Source: Pyricularia pennisetigena
Lineage: Eukaryota; Ascomycota; Sordariomycetes; Magnaporthales; Pyriculariaceae
Assembly: GCF_004337985.1 (NCBI RefSeq)
Contig: NW_021940918.1
Location: 3,003,864 to 3,067,863 of the forward strand
DNA: 64,000 nucleotides
Reading direction: 5' to 3'
Shown here one piece after another: positions 56,243-64,000 of the stretch. Within the stretch, counting starts at the first letter, position 1, and every line of letters starts with the position of its first letter. The notes under the pieces were generated by a model. It was given only the letters and a program-made list of their open reading frames with translations, had not been told where the DNA came from and did no database searches. The position numbers and the translations under genes were made by a program.

Positions 56243-59200
56243 GATGTAAGTGTTCTGGGAAGACGATACGATTGTATGATGAGAATAGAACAGATCCGTC
56301 TTTGCAAGGCAGGCAAATACGAGCCGTGGAAAATACGAGCTGAGAGGGGGGTGGGCAGGAGGATGGCAACTCCCCCTAATTAACTCGAGCATCTAAAGCA
56401 ACATCTTGATGCTTATGTTACTCCGAACCTACCAACAACAAAAAAAAAAAACACATTTGCGGGGTTTTTCTGCCACAAGACAGCAGACCGAGGCTAGAAG
56501 TTTCTGCGTTTTTGAACCTATCCAAGTAAGCAGACACACTGTGAATGTTGGGTGTATACCCGTCAGCATAGCAACATATACCAGCTTTAGACTTTGCACA
56601 GGGCTGGGGCTGATGCCTCGATGTATCCAAGGATATCGATGTTGTAAGCCAGAGAAGTATGTGACTACTACATTCGGTCCAATGCGCGTCGACAGGCAAG
56701 GCGTGTCTGGTACCTCAGCTGGTCGTCGAGCCGCGAACTCAGCCTTTCTTCTAGACCAGACCGGGGACCAGGGGCCAAAGTACAGACTCAAAACATGCGG
56801 GTTTCATAAATCGACGAAGAGAGGAAAAAAAAAAAAAGTCTGGGGAAGAAGGGTGATTCCCCTTGTCCGATCCCCCAAAAAGAAGGATATAAGACCAACC
56901 GCGACAAGTTCCGAGCGTCTGGGTGATGGCAAAGCTTTTTGCAGTCGAGATGGCGAATACGGTCGTATAACCTCGCTTACCAAGCGTCAATCGAACCAAC
57001 CACCGCCAATAGCGACTGTTTGGAAAGCATCATCATGGCTTTGATCCGATTTGGCAAAATTCGACAAGCGGTTTTTCCAGTTTCACATGTTTTTTTTTTT
57101 CTTTTTTTTTCTTTTTTCTTTTTCTTTATAGAGTTTGTTGAATGGCAGCTGCCATTCGAGCATGTGCGCGTACCTGTCGGGTATCGTGGCCGATTGCGAA
57201 CCTCGATCTGGGGTTAGATATAGACACTGTGCTGGCAGATGCGATCATCAAGAGATAATCATGTGCGATCAGCCTTGCACGCTTGTCAGCAGCTTCGGCA
57301 GTCGATCCAGGCTCGATGCAAAGCTTCTGTGGAAATTCCGGGCCGATTCGAGAGAGTACAGAAGGGTTGTCCCAGGGAAATATATTCTCACTATGAGGGT
57401 CCGTCTACTATGCTGCGCGTTCGAGTTCCGCCTTGGGTATATTTTTTCATTTCTTTTTTTTTTTTTTATATTTTCTTCAAGACAAGATATCATCAATGTT
57501 AACATATTCCATCCTCCCACTCATGATAGCACGAATATGCTGCACTGTTGGCGTAAATAGATTATAGACAGAACCAATACTTGGGCCGGCTCGCTGTCGA
57601 CTGCTCAAACATGGTAGCATCATGGCCGTTTTCGACGTCACCATGTCTCGCATCGAGAAATGTCAAAATACTCGCTGTTACTTTCGAACAAAAGATCTAC
57701 GGTGTTCAATGTCTTCATTGGTGTTCAGCAGGCCCTGTGTGATGTGTGGTATCCCATTCCGGCTACGAGACAAACTGCCAAGACGTCCAAAGCAGTCGCC
57801 TTCATCTATGCGACGCTCTATTTTGGGCGTATGCTAGGCCATAGGCGGGAGATGGTGGGAGGTGGGCAGGTGAAAAGAGGTGGACGGTATTAGAAGACGG
57901 TAAAGGATGTGAGAGACGACAGAAGATGGAGGATGCTAAGTGAAAGGATGTATTTGAAAGGTATCAGAAGATTTCAAATACTCAACAGGCGGAAGGATGT
58001 GAAAGACAATGGTAGAGGGTAAATAATAAGACACAAGAGGTTACAAGTGGTAGCTGGTGAGAAGTCGTAGGTGCTAGGAAGTTGTACATGGTAAACAATA
58101 GGAGGTAAGAGGTGATAGTCGAGTTCTCATGCTAAATAACAGTTCCAGTCTTCCATAGCTTCCCCCTGTGTAAAACTTGCTCTGCCGGTGAAAGCGATGC
58201 ACGGACAGGATTTGCTCTCCTGCTGGCTGCTGCGAGGAATTAATGCGCAGGCCTGAATCTACCAGGGTTCTGTAGTATGAAAAGCACCGAGTCTATAGCT
58301 TAATCGGTAGGAGAAGAACGGGCCCCGGGGATGCTTGCTAGTAATCTACAAGGAAATACGGTAGATCACCGAATCTTCGAGAAAAAAGGCTTGTAATCAG
58401 CCTACTACAGCATCTGGCACATGAGGACGCCAGTGGCAAACGCTGCCAGGATGGTACTGTCTGGAGATGGAGCTTAGGTAATAGGTACGTGCGCTCAAGG
58501 TACTGAGCGTGCCATATCTTGGTACCCGAGAAAGCGAATGCGAGACGGATTGCCAACGAGTTGAGTGCGCGAATTCTGCGTTCAAAGTAAGGCCGGTCGG
58601 TGCCCGCCAACAAGCGGCTAAATGGCAGTGGTACGCGCCGTGGCGGTAGTTAACCTGCACCGGAACCTCGATCTCTTTTTTTTCGGAGAGTTTTCCTCGA
58701 GAGTTTCATCCTCCTTGAGCCTGGCTCCGATACTAATTTTTTCTCCTTTTTTTTTTCTCTTGGCGATACGGAGCTTTCCACGCCACCTGTAAGTACGCAT
58801 GCATATTCTTTGTTGCATTGCGCCGCCTTCGGATCAAGTGTTGAGCAATAAGCCTCGAGCAAAAAAAAAAAAAAAAAAGGGAGTTATTCCCGTCAAATGC
58901 ATGAAGTTCTAGACTTTCAACTCTCGATCTGCTTGCAAGTCCAAAGTCGACCATATACCTATACCGACGTCGCTTGTGGCCTTGACAGCCTGTCTGCTGC
59001 ATCCACACGATCCTGCTTGTATTACTAGATCCTTCAACCAAATGCGGGTTCGAGTCCCGCGTCAGGTTAATATTTTTGCCTTTTTTTTTTCTTTTGCTTT
59101 TTTCTTTTTTTGAGATGATCTGGTGGGATGGATACCTTGAATCCGGTTAGACCCAATCCTCAAAGTCACCATACCCAGAAATGATGCCCAAACAGCATTA

Positions 59201-60716
59201 GTCAACAAAAGCAATTCGTCCAGTTCACCAACTCGGGCCGACCTGCAGTCTGGTCTGTTGGACCCTGGAAGCATCAACACAGAAGACTAGCGCCAATTCG
59301 TTGCTGAACACTTTGGGTGGCTGGTCCGATAATTGGTGGCTTGTCGCGAGTTCTTTTTTGGATTGATAGGCAGGTCCTCATCCCTTGGAGAACGTCGTGT
59401 CAGATATCCTGTGACTAACTTTGAATGCTCGGGCAGAGGCAATTTCTTGAACATGGGCGTCCGAGAAGCTAGCGTTAACGAACCCGAGCGGAAGTTCTTG
59501 GAACAATCCAAAGTGACCCTGCTTTCTATTCATTGACATAAGCATCGTCTTGTCATATCTGGGAAAACAACCAGGAGCAAACAGCCTAGGGACCCACAAA
59601 ATGGTATTCTTCAAAGAGAAGAGCGGACAGCTGGGACGGCGAGGCGGGATAACAAAGCCTAGGCCGCCCACAGGAGTATCGCCAGGTCCCTAGGTACTCT
59701 CCCCTCTTCGGTGCCGAGGGCTTTCTTCTCCCCTGTTACAAGGGCTCTCCCCTCCTTGGAGTGAGGGAGCTGCCCCCTGACCGGGCCGGCCTCGGGAGGC
59801 GGTGCGCAAAGCGCGAACAATCTCGGCAATTTGACGCCCTGGCTTGGGCTCTATGATGAGCATTCCGGCGGCGGCGTTGACAGTTTGTATGGTGTTGATG
59901 GAGTGACTGCATGTCAAGATCAAGAGGTTTGATGTTTATATGCATTGACTGGGGGTATACTAATGGTCATGACCATTAACTCATGTCGTAGGCTTCAGAT
60001 CTAGATTGACAGATATAAATACGGCCTTGCTTTAATCGACGCCATTACCAGCATCCAGGTCGACAGAAAGGCCGGAGCTGTTTCCAGGCCCCGTCCAAGA
60101 AAAAAAAGGGGAGAAAAAAAATTCTAACAAATTTCCGAGAATCGGTCGTCTCGCATATAATGTCCAAAAAAGCATGGGGAAATCGAGGAAATTCCGATCG
60201 GCTTTAATTAATTATACAGCTACACTTTAGTATCCATTGTAAGACATTATATCGAGGGGTTAATAATACGTCGCAAGGCGATAGCCTTGGCACTTAATAT
60301 TAATGCCATTTTTATGTCTCTTTTTTTCCCCTCCAACATCTTCAGTACACGTCTGGGTTCCCATTTATTAAATCACTGACCTGTGAGCCCTACTGCCATC
60401 TTAAACTGGCTGGCCCTGTATCAAATCTCGTGACTTGTTCGACATCAAGTTCCTTTTGTAAGCTCATGCATTAATTGGCAGGTGCCACCTTCCGCTGAAT
60501 GAAGGTTGGAAGGAATACACCCTCAATCAATGCCTGCAAGCGGCAACAGTTGCCCTGTATCGTCAATCCAACTCTGTTCGAAACTTGAAGCAAATCTCTT
60601 TTTCTTGCCAATTTCCCGTCCAAAACCTATCAGAATAAAACCAAAACAACAGCACAACAGACCACAGATCTTCTCGCGAAAAAAAAAGCAAAACATAAGA
60701 TAAAAGGCAAAAGATT
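56243..60716. other. Gene-poor region, 4.5 kb
   Basis: No coding region is supported on either strand. It contains a purine-rich degenerate stretch at about 57840-58130 (recurring AGGATGTGA, GAGGT and AAGATG words), A18 at 58861-58878, several T runs, a tRNA 3'-end fragment at 59044-59068 and short CTCTCCCCT-type repeats at 59696-59756. Confidence 0.4.
59044..59068 (+). pseudogene. tRNA 3'-end fragment (T arm plus acceptor strand)
   Basis: GCGGG-TTCGAGT-CCCGC is a perfect T arm with the polymerase III B box. GTCAGGT and a T follow it, then a T10 run 12 bases on. It differs by one base from the same 25 bases of the tRNA-Arg gene at 60717. No D arm, anticodon arm or 5' acceptor strand can be folded upstream, so this is a fragment, in inverted orientation to the intact gene. 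Confidence 0.6.
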
Positions 60717-60825
60717 AACCCGACGCGGGACTCGAACCCGCAACCCCCAGATTACGTAATCAGGTACTCCACGTGGTGGGTCTGTGACTTAGAAGTCTGA
60801 TGCTCTACCATTGAGCCAGCCGGGC
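60717..60825 (-). tRNA. tRNA-Arg (anticodon TCT) with about 37-nt intron
   Basis: On the minus strand the acceptor stem is GCCCGGC/GTCGGGT (G-U at the first pair and one inside). The D arm is GCTC-AATGGTA-GAGC. The anticodon stem TCAGA/TCTGG encloses CT-TCT-A...A, and the T arm is GCGGG-TTCGAGT-CCCGC. The intron lies one base 3' of the anticodon. The discriminator base reads T, which is unusual. Confidence 0.88.
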
Positions 60826-63800
60826 ATTTGAAGTTGCAGTGCCTGGTTCGACTAACAGATCATATAGTCAAGACCATGACAGCCAAACCCTGGAGCCAGT
60901 TCTAATTCGAGCAAAGCAAATATTGTAAACAACCACATTGCTATTTCTAGCTCTTCTAAGTTTGGCCTTTTTTTGTTTCAAGTTCCTCGCACCCAGTCAC
61001 CACGCAAACAAAATATTCTGTCAAGCCAGCTGTGCTTACTTGTTAAACTCTTAGGCTTTCAGGTAAGATTATATGCCGAACGCCTGATCCAAATTAGCTT
61101 CGGGCCGAGCATTCCGTAAACTACGGTGATTTTCAAAGATTGGCACTGCTAGCATTTTGACAAATTGTCCGCTGCACACAACAGTGGCAAATTTCTACCT
61201 CTTCCTGATTCCTCGGCCATCGCTTTTGCCATTGAGTACGCTCCATTCTTCGTCTTTCCACAGCCATATGGGGTCACTTGGCGAGACCCATAAGCAAGTC
61301 GCAGCGTAGGTCACCTGGAGTTCAGATCCTGCAAAGTTGGCACGCCCTTGTATGCTAGAGCCCACATGCGGCTCAGGCTGCCCTGCTCCTTGTGGGCCGC
61401 TAAAGAAAATGCGCTAAACCTTTTATCCAAGGTCTGCGTCCTTAATTTTGCTCCACGAGACATGGGGGAATATTTCAGAAACACATCCTGGTCAAATGAT
61501 TGTGCGATTGAATATGAATTCGACCGGGGCACAGTGGACGAAAGAGTTGGTTGTTCCTCTCAGAAAAAAAAAGAAATAAACGTCACATCTTGTCATCACC
61601 TCGATTCCGTGAGGCCTCGCCGCGTGTCGAGGGTTGCTATAGGCCAGTACCAGACCTAGGATCGCCAAGCCCTCTGGGCACACCTCCAATCCGTCTTGGT
61701 GGACGATCCGAGACTTGGCCCGGCGGGAAGACCGCACGCTTCAACGTCGCCCATATTACAAGGCCGCCCTAAAATGCTTGAGCTAGCACAAGGCTTGTTT
61801 GGCGGTAGCTTGTTTTGCTCGGCTTTGTTGGCATGCGGGCGTCCTGTGAATTGCTTTCACCGCAGGCTGGTTATGTAGTTTATTTTACGATTTCATTCTC
61901 CGCCAACGGGCAATCCGACAGAAAGCCCCAAGTGACCAAATTCACAAAAGATGGACCGGACCATTTCCAACCGCCCATGTCGTTTTGTTCTGTTGCCGGC
62001 TTCCTGCTTGGCTGTGTGCTTTGCAGGCCCAAGTGGGGAACGCAGCCGAAGATAACAACCTTGTCAGACTTTCTCTCCGTATCGCACAGGCCACAGGAAG
62101 AACAAATACCAGGCCGACCCCGCGAGAAAAATTATCGTGTCCAACTTGGGCCAACCAGGTCAAACCCACCCGCAAGGTCCCGGAACGAAGCCTCCCCACC
62201 TTTTAGCAGGCAGGCCGACTGGGGTTGCCAGGCTCTGGCAGATTTTGATGACCCAATGACGGGGGACCTAATCATCGCCGTGCGTGGCCATGCGAATATG
62301 ATCTGATTTCCCCCCCAAAAAAATCTCTCATTCTCCATGGGGGAAACTGACATTCCCCGCGCCGACCCCAAAAAAAAGTTAAGTGTTTCCTTGACGAGAT
62401 GCTAAATTTGAGATGAGATCAACCAACGAAAAAGGCTGATAAAACAGTGCGAGTCGTGACCTCGTGACCAAGGGATCGTGGGTCGCCCAAACTGGGCTGT
62501 TGGCTTGCATATTTCATGTCATGGTTGCCCACCGTCATTTCGCAAAGGGTTGTTCGCGAAGGTGGATGTGTCTACTTGGTGATTCCAAAAAAGAAAGAAA
62601 AAAAAAAAAAAACACATTCTACCATGGCTAGATTGAACTCACCAAGAGTCAACCCCCTTACCAGTCTCTAATATTAAATTTCGTACAAAAAGTAATGTGA
62701 ATCAACCGTCAACTGCAGCGTCAAGGAATCCTTCCATAGGTCTGGGGACACATCTGAGATACGCTATAGTACATATCATGTATTGGCGTGGCCGTTGCAT
62801 AATGCGCTGTAACCATCCATTCCTCTGGATCCCCTCTTTCTTATTCTCTTGGCGCACGGGGTCTGCACTTGGCCACTGAGAAGCATTCTCAAGCTCCTGT
62901 CTTCCCCTGCCACCGAGCCGCGAAAGAGCCGTGTTTGCCGAGAGCCCAAGCTTTTTTGACCAAGTGCCGCCGAGGACGGGATTGATAGACATTGAATACA
63001 TGTCATTGCGTCACCCTGGACGGCGGCCACCTACGGTTTTTTTTCGTTGTTTACTCTCGACTCGAGAAAAAAAAAAGCATTACGAAGTGTTTTTGCATCA
63101 GATGTGCTGGGGTTACTTTGTCAATTACGACATGCACACGGCCCAAATCACCCACACCTGAAGCCTGTCCAATTTGCACTTTGGCCGCTCGAGCTTCGCC
63201 CACGGAAACCTCCCTCGACAGTAAGGACTGCTACTGTAGCCATGCAATCGTGGTAATACAGGCCCAACCTTGCCCACCCACCAAGGCTCGTGCAGAAACC
63301 CCACAAATTACTCTGCCACACGGTCCAGGCCTTGGTGCCCTTGCCATGGGTCCCTTTCTTTTGAAGGCAAGAGCTCTGTCTAGCGCGAACATGAGATTGA
63401 CACAAGCCAAATGCCACACTGCCACGTATAAGCAATATAAAAGAGTTGGCATAAACAACGACAGGAATTCAGAGCAAAAAAAAAAAAAAAAAAAAAAAAA
63501 GAGGGGTTCAGAGTTTTAGAATCGACAACGCAGCTCTGACTGCGAAAGTCGGCCAAAAAAGGTGATATACATAGTAGAACAACACATCCAAGTAATCATT
63601 TACTGAAGCAGCGGAAATAGTTCAAGCTGAGGGAGCGTGCCGGACCCGTTTCCATGACTTTGCTGCTACATCAACCGGGAGGTGGGAGGCTTGGCGATGG
63701 GTCTATGCCACCACGAAAAAAGAACATCCCACACCGAATCTGCCAGGCCGCCAGTGGCTGAAGAAACCGGGGGGTGTACCAAAGGGAAAGTGCATGGAGC

Positions 63801-64000
63801 CGTGGGAGACCACATGGATTGAACAGGACCCCTCTTTCCTTTCTCTCGGCGGTCTGACCGACAAGTTGAAAAAGGTCTCAGACTCCCGCGTTCTTGTCTC
63901 GTCCAAGTTCCTGGGTTTGCTTTTTCTGTTTTTCTTGTGAAGTACCCGTCCAACAGCGAGAAAGGTCGAGTCTTGCCATCTTCACCTTCCACAGCAACAA
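60826..64000. other. Gene-poor right end, 3.2 kb, with A25 run
   Basis: No supported gene. A15 at about 62598-62612 and A25 at 63476-63500. The open frames are short, without codon bias, signal peptide or recognisable domain. Confidence 0.4.

Noticed and set aside
58285..58325. A-box-like sequence TAGCTTAATCGG suggesting a tRNA
   Set aside because: No anticodon arm, T arm or matching 3' acceptor strand can be folded downstream.

Overview
The window is nuclear DNA of a filamentous ascomycete. Genes are split by short introns (about 50-170 nt) with GTRNGT-type donors, CTRAY branch sites and YAG acceptors. Three tRNA genes carry the eukaryotic intron one base 3' of the anticodon. Gene content (hydrophobin, GPI-anchored Ser/Thr-rich wall protein, GH92 mannosidase, CYP504-like P450, fungal sugar and phosphate permeases) points to Pezizomycotina, most likely Sordariomycetes. 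Low gene density and many long A/T runs recall Magnaporthales, but that is only a guess. All exon joins below were made by hand from splice consensus and reading-frame continuity.

Left part (1-32 kb), a normal gene landscape: first exon of an MFS sugar transporter running off the left edge (-); a three-exon hydrophobin (+, 3.2-3.8 kb); COQ1 polyprenyl diphosphate synthase (-) divergent from a VMA12-like V-ATPase assembly factor (+); an ESCO-type zinc-finger protein without acetyltransferase domain (+); a secreted aspartylglucosaminidase-type asparaginase (-); a secreted protein of unknown function (-); PHO89-type phosphate permease (-) with three CACGTG boxes upstream; an auxin-efflux-carrier-family transporter (+); a secreted copper-only SOD-like protein (-); tRNA-Gly; a four-exon GH92 mannosidase (-); a CYP504-like P450 (-). 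Intergenic spaces reach 2-3.5 kb.

Right part (32-64 kb) is gene-poor and looks accessory: a six-cysteine secreted protein, a GPI-anchored protein, a decayed GST-like fragment, a coding-like GC-rich block broken on both strands, an orphan gene with a one-base frameshift, a small hypothetical gene, a secreted beta-helix protein, and a 5-kb SNF2-family ATPase gene interrupted by two in-frame stops and two apparent frameshifts. After that come tRNA-Ile, a 936-residue four-helix membrane protein, and about 7.7 kb holding only tRNA-Arg and a tRNA 3'-end fragment.

I see no biosynthetic cluster, transposase, CRISPR or new multi-gene system. Many of the intact genes encode secreted, cell-surface or transport functions (hydrophobin, asparaginase, Cu-SOD, mannosidase, beta-helix protein, GPI protein, phosphate permease, AEC carrier). 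The observations most worth following up are the decayed SNF2-like gene and its surroundings, the stand-alone ESCO zinc finger with a PIP-like motif, the hydrophobin, and the tRNA fragment.
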